Origin: Patagioenas fasciata
Taxonomy: Eukaryota; Chordata; Aves; Columbiformes; Columbidae
DNA length: 64,000 nt
Direction of reading: 5' to 3'
Assembly (NCBI RefSeq): GCF_037038585.1
Contig: NC_092523.1
Coordinates: forward strand, 28,525,501 to 28,589,500
A program made the translations under genes and the position numbers. Positions 11,567 to 25,849 of this stretch are shown here, in pieces (the first letter of the stretch is position 1; the number at the start of each line of letters is the position of its first letter). The notes beneath the pieces were generated by a model that had not been told where the DNA came from, did no database searches, and worked only from the letters and a program-made list of their open reading frames with translations.

Positions 11567-14500
11567 AAAAGAGGTAGGGAATTCACACTTTTTTAAGTTC
11601 TAGAAAGGAAAGAGAGTAGATCAAAGTTAGGTTTGTTTGGCAAGGTTTGGGTTTCAGGGCTTTGAGCACTGGAGAGGAAATACTAACTTGCAGTGTAAGA
11701 TGTTGAATGAAATCCCATTTGCTCTTTCTATTCGAAAAGCTACAATATACTTGAGATGAAACAGTGGTCTGCCTAAGTTAGGTACTAGATAAAGTCCAAA
11801 AATTTTTCTAATAAGTGAGGAAGAAAATAACTTTAAAACCTAGAAATTTTGGACTATCAGCAAATAAGAAAATGTAGTTGCTAATTGCACTGCTAGAATA
11901 AATAATTCTCAGTAAATCAAAGTCACTAAATAAACAAATACGTGGGAAAGATGAAGAACCTAAATCAACAAATTGTTGAGCCACCAAAAAAACCCACAGA
12001 ACCATTTATGTACGCCCATGCAGATTTGCTCACTTAAGGTTAATAATATTATCACAGTAAAGTTTATGAAACTACAGAGAGCAATCAGGGCAAAGGTACC
12101 GCTCCTTCACACAGGCTCTGCTGCTCAGGCATCCTGACAGCGACCTGGGGGCAACCAAAAAGCTCAAATAGCACATTGATGATTAAATCTTCCCAAGTAC
12201 CACAAGTCAAAACAGATCTATAGAACAGGCACAACATGAATGACAACTTGAAAAATACAGATTGAGACAAAATAGTGACAATGTACATTTAACTAACACC
12301 TACCATCAGATTAAAAAAGATTATTCTAATATCAGAAGAAACATGTGAGATCAGCATGTACTGTGAAAGAATTTAAGGAAAAATTCTTGATTTGGAAGAG
12401 AATTGCAGAATTACACTTTATCTGAAGGAGAGGTTAAGCCTGCTCCTATCAAGAATGACAAGAAAAAACCTACCTTTGAAGAGCAGAAAGAGACGACCAT
12501 TGAAATTTAAGGACACAGCTGAAAATGATCACCCAGCAAGGTGAGGATTCCTTTATTTAAAGAAAAATTAATGCTCCAGTAATCTGATTAGAATAGAAAG
12601 ACTAAAGAAGATCTGCGTCGTTTCCTCACTTGTAGCTTTTTAAATAGATTAATAACAGACTTCTAATTGTCATAGCGAAAGACAGGAGGATTCTTTTTCA
12701 AAGAAGTTTCAGAGGCTGGAATTACATCCTCCTTAAGGAGGATACCACAAAACAAACTTTACTGCTTTCCATTTCTTAGTAACTAATTTTCAAAAACATC
12801 CATTCTTTTCAAGTTAGCATGCATTAAACAGGGATTTTAAAAATATCTAAAGAGTAGGTAACACACATTTTAAAACACATAGAGATCATCTTACAGTATG
12901 ATTGTTTCAAGCCAGCAGACTAACTACAACTGGAAATACACATAGGTGTCAAGACTGTCATTTTGTTCACTTAAGGATTACCTTTCATCATTCCCACAGA
13001 AAACCCAATAAGATACAGTTAAAATTAAGAATATTAGCTAAGTAGAACTTAGAGAGGGCCTCTTTCCTTGCACAGCACTGTTATTCCTTCCTGACTCTTC
13101 TGTACTTTTTAGCCTCAATCTTTACATCCTGTGAGGTAATGCCTCAAATAAAGGGATCAGGGACTGTTGTTACTGTATTGTCTGCAGCAGAAGTGAGACT
13201 TCCTGCACTCCATAAGCCATTTCTGAGCTAGAGACACTTACTGAGGAGCTGAGGAGGACAGCAGAGGTGAGAACTTTTATCAGCTGTAGGTGTAAAGTGC
13301 CATGGGCCAAGTGAGGCAGGAAATGTTATGCCAGGCCAGACAGAAGCACAAGGGAGGGGAACACCCAGAGTTTCCACAGGGAAGCTCTGCAGCTATGTAG
13401 GAGATACCAGAAGCAGTTGCATCACTTGTGCTTTACACCCAAACCTCTGAAAACACACCTACCATTGTCTCCCAATCTTGAAAGTACTTGTTTTGTATAA
13501 AGACACACAGTGTTTTCACTAGCTACTCACCAAGGGAGAGACATTTTTCAGTTCCCTAAAGACTTCTGGTTTCCGTTCTATTATGTATCAAAGATTTAAA
13601 ATATAACACAGAGGCCTTACTGTAGAGTAACTTGTGGAGTTACTTCACATCTTGATAAAGAAGTTGCTGTTTCTTTTAAATCAAGTACCTCTCCAAGGTA
13701 ATTCCTTTCAAGCAAACAGCTGCTGGCTACACATGGGAAACAGCATCTCTACAACCAGTAATAAAACAGTTCTCTGATCAAAATGTGTTAAAAACAAGAT
13801 ATTAAGATGCACATGCCTACAGACAGCTGTATATAAATAAATTTCAGAGCTCTAAGATTGAAAAGTTAACCAAAATCAAAGTTGGTTAGTAGACAAGAGT
13901 TTCCTTCTCCACTGCCTTTTTGCTGATGCAGTATTCTAAGCAGACTTCTAAAAGAAATCCACAACAGTTCAAGCCCCTTTGAAGGCCAATTGTATTTCAT
14001 TTCAGGCATTAAAGAACACCACTGATAGTGTCCTATTATATTCAAGTAAATTATGTTAAAACAAATATATTGTCATAAGGAAATCTTACTCAAAAACTAG
14101 CATTTGTGATAAAGATACATAGATGTTCTCCATGGCAGGAAGTTCAAAAAGAAAAAGCTTCACAAAAGGTTAAAAAAAAGGAATTTTATGAATGTTGAAC
14201 ATTGCTAAAAAAAAAAAAAAAAAATCCTCTGACCTTCTAGACTGGAGCAGTACACACAAGCAAAACAAACACAACAAAACACACAAAAACCAATAATGAC
14301 AAACACACCGGTATCTTGGAAAAGAGAAATCCTACAAGACAGGTTGAACAGTTGGCTTTTTTTCCTGGTCTGACACACACAGAGCTTTCCAACTTCACAA
14401 ATTCAGCAGTTCTTCTGTGTCCCTATTGACATTTTCATCTTCTGTTTTCTTGTAGATGCGTCCCAGATGTTCTGCATTATTTGAACAACATGAGGTATCA

Positions 14501-17500
14501 TCAAGCGTGGGGCATTCTGCAAGTCGCTTGTCACTGCAAGTAAGCAGGTTCTACAAAGCTCTTCAGCAGAAACACACCTCTGGCTGGGCAGCAGAGTGAG
14601 AACTAATGTTCAAAAGTAGCAGGGGAGGGGCAGGGGAAGCCCACAGAAAAACCCTACTAAAAGTTAGTGAAGCCCATTGAACTATGTAAAAGACACATCT
14701 TCATAGTAATTTTGTAATTAAAAAAAATTGTTTCCATCTATTTCCCCAATATCCATCTTACAATTAGAGACAGGTAATAAACAGCTGAGCAGGGTCATGA
14801 GTACCAAGTACTGCTCTAATCCTAAATCATTATTTAAGGAGAGGAAAGAAAGACCAAAAAACCAAAACAACACAAAACCACTATGCACAAACAACAAGCA
14901 CATCAAACTTTCCTCCTCTTGATGGTCATTTATTTTCTTAATTTCACTGGAAAAAAACCTTAACCAAACTTAAGTGTTACACCTGTGAAAACACTTGAAA
15001 TGCATGAACAGTTACATGAATTGCTCCAAATACTGTTTAGTAATTGCATTTACAGACAGGAATAGGCTTTTCAAGACAACTGATGCTCCAGACAATTTTT
15101 CAGAGAGATCATGTAGTCTTCACCATCAGTTCTTTTTGAGACCTGACTGGATAAAGCACTGAGCAACCAGGTCTGATTCCAGGGAGTAAATTAGGAACAC
15201 AAGAAAAATGGCAGGCGGTGCATTTTTCAAGCTATATATTGTTTTTCCTTCTCACATGTAAGGAAAGCACTTCAGATAAGACTCTCTCTGCACTCTCTGA
15301 CAGGAAAATATACCCTGAGAGATTACTTGTCTTTACCTTTTACTGAAGTGAAAAAACCCCCAAGTTTTTGCCTACACACAACACAATGGGTTTTTAATAC
15401 TGAAGACAGACAACAGATAGAAAACCTAAGGACCCAATGCTAAGGTTATTTTTTTAAACCTACTACCTGATTGCCTTTTAAACATGTAGCAATAGCTACA
15501 GAAAGTACAACAATTACTGAGTAGTATTCCAAGAGCTAGATCAGCACTGAACAGCCTTGCTTCCTACAAGGATAAGCTACACAATTCAACCCTGAATGGT
15601 TGATGTTTGTCACTAGAGTACATTTTCTATATAAATACATAGAACATGTATAATCAATAAACCTTTTAAAGTGAGGTAAAACCAGAGCTGCCTAAAGCAT
15701 GATAAGCACCCAGAAGAGAACTACTTACAGCAAAAATTATACTAACGTCCCGAAACCCCCTGCCTTTATTTTTCAATTTCTTTTGAAGATTGATCTGGAG
15801 TTCCTGCTCTAATGCTAAAAACTATATTTGCCTTCCTCGGACAACAGAAAAATAAGGATGTTCAAGGTAAATTTCTCCAGCAACAAATTTATTATCTCTT
15901 GAGAGAAAGAATATGTACATCATATAAACAATAATTATAGCATAAAATGTAATATAACTAGGAATGAAAGCTAGTGACAGAGGCAAATAACAGCGATATG
16001 ATACACTGGAGAAGATCCAATGCCAGAATCCATTCACATTCTGTTGTACTGTATACTTCTATAAATAATACATTGGATAATACAACAAAGAAAAGCAAGA
16101 GCTATGGTAAAAATATTATTGTATAATATTCGAATTGTTCATGATAATTAGAATTAATAATAGTACATATAATATTCTACTACATTCTGTAAAGTAATAT
16201 TATAGGATATATAATAAACACAGAACACCTTGAATACAGAAGTCCACATAGCAAATAGCACAGAAACAACAGCACTTCAATATTTTCCTCCTGTCGTGCC
16301 ATTATGCGCTCTGTTCTCAAAGGCCAAAAGGAAGTACGGTCCGTCATTTTTACTACTTGACTACAGGGTGGCAGTACCTTGCATTATTTCTGAAGGACAT
16401 TTTAGATGTTGGATTAGTTAGATAACATTTCAGCACAGAAGTGCTTTACCCATAACGACTGCCCTGTGCTGGACAGCAGTACAGATCTACTTACTACTGA
16501 CAAAATCCTTACGCGAAGAGCAGTAAAAGGCATTTAAGTAAGGAATTGTGGCTCTTTACTAATTAGCTGCATTACCTGGCTTCATCCACAAGAGGACAGA
16601 GCTCAGACACCTGACTGCACACGATAAAGAGGACTCTATTAGCACCAAGAAGTCTGATTTGCAATGAGCACAGAAGTTGGTGAAAAACAACTTAAGTATT
16701 GAGCATACAGGAACTAGTTAAGAGAACTACTGATTGTACAGCAACCACATCTGGTTTAGGAAGTCCCCAAAGTGCAGGTCACTGGAAAATGGGAGCCCGC
16801 TTGTCCTGTTCTTAACCTCTTCTTTAGATGTACACTTTTGGCCATGATCAGTTACTATGTTAAACAAGATGTCTTTGTTTAACACAGTACAGACACCCTT
16901 CTATCCAGATAATTGATATCTGAAGTAGTAGTAGTTCAAAGTGTTAACAGTATAATATACATAACAAAGACCAAACCAAAAAGGAAAAAAATAGATGCAT
17001 GAAAATTCATTTATGACAAAATTGTGAAAAAGGTCTTACCACTTAGAAGCCATAGTTAACCACCGAGGAGAGCTGTTAGCGTATCGCACTTAGGATGGAT
17101 CCATCAAGACATTTTCTCCTGAGTCCAATGTGTGCTTAAGAGAAGTGAGGAGTAGACAAAGATGCAAACAGCTACGAGTCGACTGGTATGTAGCCAAATA
17201 TTGGAAAAGGGTCTCCAAACACAGTACAGATAAACAAAATATAAAACGCTGAAAAGAAAATGAGAAAAAAACACAGTCAAACCTCATACACTCAAATTGG
17301 GGAAGTCAACATTTTAGAATTCTGATCTTTGTCACTGAAGGATCATAAATGTAACAGATTTTTATTGGTTATCTTCAGAATTTTTGTTCTGCTCAGAAGC
17401 TAGTGATTCCTAATGACTTTTTTTTCACTGAAAAATTAAAATTGACATGGGAATAAAATCTAGCTTCCCACACTCAGTATATTTTATGCACATTCATTCT

Positions 17501-17959
17501 TTGTGGAGAGTTTTAGTTGTACTTTAGTTATGAACCTACTTTATTAATCACATATACAATCGTTCCCAAATGCAAGTCATTCTGAATCATAATTTTCATA
17601 TTAGTCCTTTTATTTCTTTTCTGATTTTTGTTGATTTTTTTTCCTGCTGCTTGGTTAGTGGGAGGATGGGGTCAGAAAAGGAAACAAACAGTCCTTCAGC
17701 TGTATTGGCTGTAACAAAGCCTTGAGCACTTCTGGAGATTCCTTCACAACAGAAATTTGTATGCAACTTGCACACTTGTCTAACATGCTTAAGTGGCAGA
17801 GTTTGTTTTTGTTCTTCTATACTGCCAAACTACAGTAAAAGCACTTTAGCATTTTTAATTTTACCCTGAAGGCAGATCAAGCACTTCTAACTGCTTTTAA
17901 CAACTCAAGTCTCAACACGCCAGCATTCCTGATCATCCACTGCATATGGAGAGACAAAA

Positions 17960-18115
17960 AGCTGGGGTTTTGTTTGTTTTCAGTGGTGGTGGGTTTGGGT
18001 TTGATTTTTTGCTGTTGTTTTGTGGTTTGGTTTGTTTGGATCTTTTTTGTTTGTTTGAGGTTTTTTTTTGTTTGCTTGTTTAATAGTTTTTTAATTTTTT
18101 TTTTTTTTTTTAAGC
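17960..18115. repeat. T/G-rich low-complexity tract
   Basis: TTTG, TTGG and long T runs dominate, ending in a T tract at about 18,094-18,112. It is A/C-rich in FRYL sense. Similar tracts recur in this window at 32,209-32,255 and 39,820-39,895. Confidence 0.7.
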
Positions 18116-21100
18116 CATAGCCTTAAAAAATGCATGTACATAAAAAGACCTGTACACCCAACGTGACTGTATCAGTGCTCTGATGCATCATGAATGTACT
18201 AGTTTCCTTTAGGGATGTGTGAACCATTCATTCAGTCACCATTTCTTTTATGTACAGTTTGTTCTACTTCTTAATTAGTGTTTCCAAAAATACAAAAGAG
18301 ACCCACATAAGAAGTGCAATCTAAAGGTAAAAAAACACATTCCAAATATTTTAAGATGTAAAAGAAAGTTTAAAAGTGGGACTTAGAGACAATGAGGAAA
18401 ACTAGATAAGCCTTTGCAAACAGGAAGCAAGATGATGTTTATATATAATTTGGGAACATACTATGTAATTCCTTGAAAAGGAAAAAAAAAGTCAAACTCT
18501 TAAAGACCTAACCAGTTATAAAGGGAAGTATTTAATGACATAAAATTCTAACTCTGAATTTTACCTGCTAAATTGCAACTCTCTAATCAAAACATCAACT
18601 GCTTTCTGTAGTTCGTGCACTTGACAGTAGAGTGCATCAAATCAGCATCATTTTTTCCTCTGTAGACAATCAGGGCAAGAAAACACTTTTCTATGCAGCA
18701 GAAATTTATGACCTTTCAACCTGCCTGCTGACATTTTATCTCACTTTCTCAAGCAAAATATATATTCACAGACATGAGTCTGTTCTGCTTCAAGGCTGCC
18801 CCCTTCTCACTGTGCCTGGGGCAAACCCAGTCTGTGCTCCTCACTCATCTTCATTCTTCACAGCATCAGATTCCACCCTGCCCCAACACACCACCCAATT
18901 GCCCAGCTGCTTAATGGAGGAAGTAAAGTTAAGCTGAAAACCAACTGGGTTGTCCAAGGTTTCAGACAACATACTGATGTTTTAGTTCAGCAGGCAGAGT
19001 GTTTAAAAAGAGCGCAAAGGGTGGGAGGCACAGGAAAACTCATTGGAGGTATTCAAGCAACACTGAGCAACAATGAACTTCAAATTGCAACTGCTTCCCA
19101 GAACTTCAAGTACAAGTACAGTTGTATTTTAATACAACCTAAGGTGCCCTACAGAATCAATCTGATCAGATTAAGCCTGACTACAGGAAAGAAAGGTATC
19201 AGTAAAGATAGCAGTAAGGTTGAAAGTCTCCCACCGATGTGAACCAAGTTCACAGTAACTACAGCATATTGTTGGAAGGAAGTTCACTGGCTTCATTTCC
19301 CAACTGCAGCTTACAACTTAAAGTTAAAATGTAACTATATCAGATCTGAAGTCAAAAGTATCACACAGAAAGAGGTTCAGCATTTGGGGTTCATCCCTAC
19401 AGAAGATTCATGAAAAGCTAAGAAGCAGAACATGGCAAAACTATGTAATAAAGTCCAAAGTACAAGAGGTTAGCTATCACAAGGCTTAGAACAGTAATTC
19501 AAAGGACACTGCTGCTAACCGTAAGCTTTCATAGCTAAAAAAAAAAAATAAATTCAGAACTCCTCTAACATCCTGAATTGGAAAACACAGCTAGAAGTCC
19601 AGCCAACCTCAAACCTGTCCAGTAACAGCACATGTAACTTTTATTAGGTGAACTTTTTTTTTTTCTTTTTTTTTGGGGGGAAGAGGGTGTTTAAAAGAGA
19701 ATTTTTATCTCATTTTTAAGTTGATGTATTATGTTCACAGAGTAGCTGCTATAAAGTTGGCTACCATGCAAGACTGAATTCAGCTGTACCTTCAGTATAC
19801 TATGTTTGCTTTTACAAAGGTAGAATCAAGGCAGAGTTTAATTGTACTAGTTTTTGAGGCATTATTTTTAAAATCACAACAAAAAAATGCTAATAAGCCA
19901 GTTTAGAAGCAAATGTTTACAGAATGGCACCATGGTCACTCAAACATGTGGCTGACCTGGACTTTAGCTCGGCTAAATAACTCTCTGCCACAGGCACTGC
20001 TAACATAAATAACACAATATCCCCTATGAGCTCTGGTTCTCTGTCACTGTCCCGCTTGCTCCCTTCCCAAAGTGATGGCAGGTGCGGAAAGAGTCCATAC
20101 AATGAGGAAACATTATCAGGCCACAGGGCAAGGTAAAGCCAAGCTGCAGCCCAAGGCTCATGACTTACACCACCCCTCATGCAGGGGGTGGAAGGAAAAG
20201 AACACATGATAACTATAACTCACATTTATTCTACAACATATTGACCATATATAAGACTTTCTTGTTACAAACCAACCAAGCATATTTTCCACTACAGCAC
20301 TGGGAGATGCTAGCAGCAGAGGCTGAGACATTTTCAGGGGCTGCCCAATTCCTCCATCCTCCCAACCTTATCTTCAGCAACAGTCTGCACAGCTACACTG
20401 TACTAAGCTTACTGTTCACTTTCCTCACAAATAAGTAATATTAGTGGCTGTACCAGAAATTACCAAAAACAAAAAAAAAAAAAAAACAAGTTTAAGAGCA
20501 CCTGAATATTACAGAGGGCATTTCTGAGCTAACTACCCCATGAGACTAGATTCTTTATGAATAAAAAGGGGGAATGCTTTCCAGGTTGCCAATGTCCAAA
20601 TCTGCCCCATTTCTTTACTGTAGCTTGGCACACTTTGTCTTAACAGAAGATTTTCATTAACCATTTGGTTCTCCTGCTCCTTGCAAAAGTTTTATTAATA
20701 ATTTAACAAATATATAACAACCACATTATATAACAACATATTCAACATCACAAACTAAAAAGTTACATGATGAATTGAGTGTTATTAAACACTATCAAGA
20801 ACGCAGTTGTCATGCAGTACTTTCCCAATTTCACCAACCATCTCCTTACGGAAACCCAGCCTTTTTTCCATTCCAGGATTCACACAACCAGTGAGGCTGG
20901 GTGCCTACTGACCAGTTAACTACAGGGAAGGACAAAAATCATAAACAGGAGAGAAGCAGGGACTCCAGTGCAAAAAGCAAGTACCTGGGGGGCTTAGGGT
21001 GGTGGGGAGAAGAACTTCATTCACCACAGATATAACTGGAAGATGCATAGACTATCAGCAAGAAATTGAGGTAGGTTCAACTTCTGCATAACATAACAGA

Positions 21101-22528
21101 AATGAAATAACGCTCAGGAGGCAGATCAAGATCACCTAAGGGGAATTACAGGAAAAGAAGAAAAGGATGAGTATCTCGGTCATATCAAAACTCTGGAATA
21201 TAACCAAACATCTGCACCTGAGAACTACATTTGTTATACTGGTTCAACACTTTCTCTTCGTAAGAATTAGAAATAGCTCTCCATTTACAAACTGACAAAG
21301 TTCAATTGAAAAGGCTCCTATAAAATCCCCATTTGTAGTTGAAAGGGATTTTGTAAGAAACTTCAGATGAGTGCTTGGTACCAAATATGTAATAACATGT
21401 CCACATAACCCAAATTTTAAAATGTATATATTGCATACTCCTTTCCTTAGTACGAAGAAAGGAAAAAAGCACATGAATCACAAATCACATCCATTGGGCC
21501 AGTGCCACAAAACCTGCCTATTATTTAAATTTTTATTTAACTTTTTACTCTTTGGAATCTCATTTCAGACTGCTAGAAATATGCCCAAACTCAACCTGTG
21601 TTTTTACCAGAGCACAGTGGATATTTCCATCTAGGCCTAAGATCTTTCAAGACTCTCACATTAGCCTCTTAATAAAAATTGCCTTTACTAGTGCCAGAGC
21701 CCAAGAAAACCACTGCTTTCAGAAACAGAGTGATAAAACACTTGTTCTGTTACACTTTCCCTTAGTGCTCATGTCCTCTGTCTCCCACCTTTACCCCTGC
21801 TTTTTTCTGATTGTTGATTTAAAAGCACATTTCCCCAACTGTAGTACATAACCAATTATTTTCTTTTGGGCCCCAAAAATGGGACCTTAGTTATTTTCTA
21901 TTATATCAACTATAAGTTGGAACTTGGTATCCGAAATAAAAGATTTCTGTGCTGCTTTTTAAGAAACTCCAAAAATAACAGTGTCTGATCTGCAGGTGAC
22001 CAAGAAATCATAGCTCTCTCCTGTTAGCGTCAGAGGGTGTCAGCAACCCATACATTAGGATTAACTCAAACAATGTTGTTTCCACCAGGAAAACAGCTAA
22101 AACTAAGTCTGCACCAGCACAAATTTTTAAATATTACACACAAGTATTTCAAAAGGAAGTAATAAGACTTGAGCTTGCCTAATCTTATGTCACCTAGAAA
22201 TTTATCATCACTTGCTCCTTCTTATTTCATATGCACTGGGTGGAGGAAATGGTAGACTATAACCAACAGCAACAACCGTGTTCTTCCTCAGACACACTAC
22301 ACAGTGCTGCCTGCACTGATAAACAGGACAGTGCATTGACAGCAGTCGCAGCAGCTCCTACTAAAGCTCTCGCAGCCACTGATCTGAACACCATCATTCA
22401 CCAGATCAACATGAACACAGTTTCAGCAACAGGAAAAGTGAGAATTTCCATGAGTTTGCAGTGCAAGCAAGAAGCCTCAAATTCTGATCTCTGCACCACC
22501 ACCACTACAGCAACAACAGGGAAAATGC

Positions 22529-22549
22529 AAAAAAAAAAAAAAAAAAAAA
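22529..22549. repeat. Poly(A) run, 21 bases
   Basis: Pure A run inside the open frame at 22,231-22,626, where it encodes a lysine stretch. No AATAAA was seen just upstream, so a processed-pseudogene tail is not well supported. Confidence 0.85.
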
Positions 22550-25500
22550 GGCAAGCCAAGTGGCTCTATAAACTAAACCCTTTTTTTCCTTTTCACAAAA
22601 TAAATTGCAAGCACAGACCAATCTAAAAATCAGCATGTAAACATGAAACTAAATAACTAAATCCGAAGAACAGGAAGCTTATACCACACTTTCAAATTGC
22701 TTTTGGTGATTTCCTACTTTTGAAAGAATCTCAAACCAAAACCAACAGTCCTTTCCAATTCAGTAAGCTTTGGGAGATCAACATCTAGCAGGGTTCAAAC
22801 ACCTAGAACTACTGAATGAAAAATGAACAGCTCATGTACTACTTTTAAAGAACTATATTTTTAGCTTGGAAGAAGAGTGCCAGAAACTATTGAATCACTG
22901 ACCAGTTTTACTACTGTGCCTGTAGCAAGAAAAATACGTGGCAATAGAATTTTTCTTTAGTTTATACATACCATTAGGAGGAAACAACGTGAACTTTATG
23001 CACATCAGTACCAAAGGCTATGTGGATTTAAATTAAAAACAAAAGCAAACATACACATTAAAAAAACCCAACACCTCAGTTTACTCCCTTGAACCAAAGT
23101 AAGGAGCTGCTTTCCCCACTCCCTTCCCTCGAAGCAACAGCAATAGAAGTTAAACTCAGGTCCTATATATAAAATGCTAGTAGTTCTTCAAGTATGCTGA
23201 CCAGACAATGTTGAAGTATAAGTTAGCAGATTTCTTATCTACTCACGCAGTTGCAGAAAAATATGCCTAAATTGATATATCCTAGTCTAGTGCAATATTT
23301 TCTTGCCTCCGGAAATCTGATACAAATACTATCTATAAAAGGTTAATTGCTTTTTAAACACAACAATCAGGATGAGGACCCTCTTATACTTGCAGACCAT
23401 CTCTACCCATTCTTTTTTTCTTAAGCAGCATTCAACCTGAAGAGTTCAGAGTCTGTATTTACACGGCTGAGACATGGAGTTTCTGTTTCACTTTAACAGA
23501 AGCCCAAATGAGGCCAGTCTGCATTCTCCAGCATGACAATAAGATAAACAGAAATGTGTTTGAAATATTCTTCTTGTTTCTAGGCACAAAGCATTATAAA
23601 AGCCCTATTGATATTCTGTCTCTCCTATGCATCCTACTCTTCTCATAACAAAGGCATACCAGTTTTCAAATAGCCATCTGCTGAACTCAAAATATCTTTT
23701 GAGGACTTCTGTCACTAACATAATCCTTAAACATAGAACATCTGCATCATTCTAACTAGAGTCACATGAAGATTGCATGCATTTAAACTATATAGTTACA
23801 TGCTGTAGTTTTATCTACTAGATATGGTTTTAAGGGAGCATGCAATAAAAGCTACTATAAGACTATAGAGACTAGGAAATACTTGAAAATGGAACTATTT
23901 ATTATTAATTTAAAAATGCAAGCGAAGAGAATAACAACTTGCACTACAGCATAACACAGAACACACTATGCAGTACCTTTAGATTTCCTCCCAGGACATA
24001 CAAGGTTTGGCTTCAAATTGGATCAGGTCAGTTGCACACAATATACTCGCTCACACCAAAAAATACAAGTATAATCTGTGCCTACCTGACTACCTATTCT
24101 GAATAACAGATTACAATATCAAAGGCTGATCATGATGTACAGTAAAAGAAGTGTCCTTAAATGTTTTTAAATTGGGCTCATTTTTCCCCAGCAAAAGGTC
24201 CAAAGGCATACAAAAGTGTTAATTAAATAAATGTGTATAATGGTAAAAACATTCAGATTTATGCCCCAAAAGCTGGTTCTATTCATTTTGTACTTGTATA
24301 TACCTAACTTCCTGTTCTCACACTTCTTATACACCACTTCTGACCTGTACCAGCTATTGTATAGTTATTCACCTGCTAATTCTGCAGGTAGGTACATGCA
24401 AATGTAAATATATATATGTACACACACCGCATATGTATCAACTCTGACTCTGATGAATATCTCTGACTCCTAGTTTTATATGCAACATCCACTACCAAGT
24501 AGGTTCAAATGAGGAGGCAGATGTGAGGTCCAAACTGCAGGAACAGATGGAATGGGCAGGACCTCCACGATCTCTGTATTTATAGGAACCAGAGAAACGG
24601 GTGTGTTATATCCAAGTGAAGGGGTCAGGGAGACCTACCATACTGCTCCTCCTCCTGAGATCAAGAGCACTCACTCCCAGCTTCTTTCTCTTTCTGAGCC
24701 GAGGTGGGTATCCAGGAGCTCTGAGCCACTGCAACAGCACCAGCCATCAGGGGACCAGCTACTATTTGTCACCCTGCCCCAGGGAATACAGAGGCCAGGC
24801 AGCAATCGCAGTGCACAACACAGTAATTCTTCAGCTTTTTTGATGTCTTTTTTGGATGAGTCTACAGAGGTAGAAATCTTACCGTTTTTGCTTACAGCAA
24901 TCTTTTTTAACATGACCAGTATTACTGGCAGATTAGTTCAATTTAAGATCATAAGAGTTCTTATCACTGTCAAAACATTCAGCTGCAACAGACAACTCTA
25001 ACGGTTCTTTCTGATTTAGCACAAGAACAGAAGTGGTGTGGATAAGGACTATTCTCATGCAATACAGATGAAAATGCCTGGGAACACTTCAACCTATCTT
25101 TCATGCTAGCTTCTCTACAGAAAATCAGTCCTTGTTCAGGTGTACTGGTAACTCCAAGTCCCATTTAGGACATGGTGTTTACAAAAGAAGATGCTTCATT
25201 ATTTTGCAAACTGGACAACATCACTGGAAAAGTAAATTCAATCTTTGCAATATCAACTTCAAATGTGAATTCCCAAGACCTGGTTTCATCAGAGCATTCT
25301 CAAGCCTTCTAGTATAGATACTCCACTTTTCTTTTTTCTTTTAATTAATTATACTTCTTTTATTCTTTTTTAACAGGCTCTCACACTGAATTACAAGACC
25401 CTTATCTTTTGGACCAAGTACAACAAACTATCTGTATTTGTAGTTTTCACCAGTCTATCCAGCTGTTATTTTATAAACATATCCAGCATTATATTCAGTC

Positions 25501-25744
25501 ACTCCAAACAAATAAATGTAACTAAAAAGGGTTGGCAAAACCCCCACAACTGTTGTCTTTGAGACTACTACAAAAAACAAGTAGTGAAAGATAAACAGCA
25601 GTAAGTCTTCTGTGAAAGGCTAAACAAGCAGGGTTGAACACCGCAGAGCAGGTCTTACCCATATTCTCACAAGGATCTTTTCAGCACATACTTCCCTCTA
25701 AAAATAGTACCTGGTTTTTCTTTCCACTCTTCTCCTTTGCTTAT

Positions 25745-25849
25745 TCACACATTGCTAGAGGTGTCTTTGAGCTCCTTGAACACCTTCTGCACGAGTATGC
25801 CTAACATGATTCCCACAGTGACCCCAACTATGGCAGGCCCAACAACCAT
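25745..25849 (-). CDS. Unidentified 34-residue single-pass membrane ORF (speculative)
   Basis: A minus-strand ATG at 25,849 opens 34 codons to TGA at 25,747-25,745. Residues 2-20 form one uninterrupted hydrophobic helix with a glycine face (VVGPAIVGVTVGIMLGILV). A charged, amphipathic tail follows (QKVFKELKDTSSN). This is what a small tail-in membrane peptide, or the last exon of a type I membrane protein, would look like. The frame is open for only five more codons upstream, to a TAA, and no good splice acceptor precedes it. Start context is weak at -3 (C) but has G at +4. I do not recognise it. It is in FRYL sense orientation within presumed intron and could be chance. Confidence 0.15.
   Translation of the reverse strand: MVVGPAIVGVTVGIMLGILVQKVFKELKDTSSNV

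Larger units (their letters stand above)
11567..25744. other. Long gene-poor stretch, probable FRYL intron
   Basis: AT-rich DNA without a recognised gene or transposon. Simple-sequence patches occur at 14,208-14,223 (A run), about 16,115-16,215 (very AT-rich), about 17,960-18,115 (T/G-rich, TTTG-like), about 19,650-19,680 (T-rich) and about 24,405-24,430 (TA-rich). The longest frames, 22,231-22,626 and 24,552-25,001 on the plus strand, are discussed separately and not called as genes. Confidence 0.45.

Noticed and set aside
19917-20207. 96-codon minus-strand frame
   Set aside because: No recognised domain and no supporting splice sites; consistent with chance.
20993-21000. Single TTAGGG-like hexamer, checked as a possible interstitial telomere repeat
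   Set aside because: Only one copy, with no tandem array.
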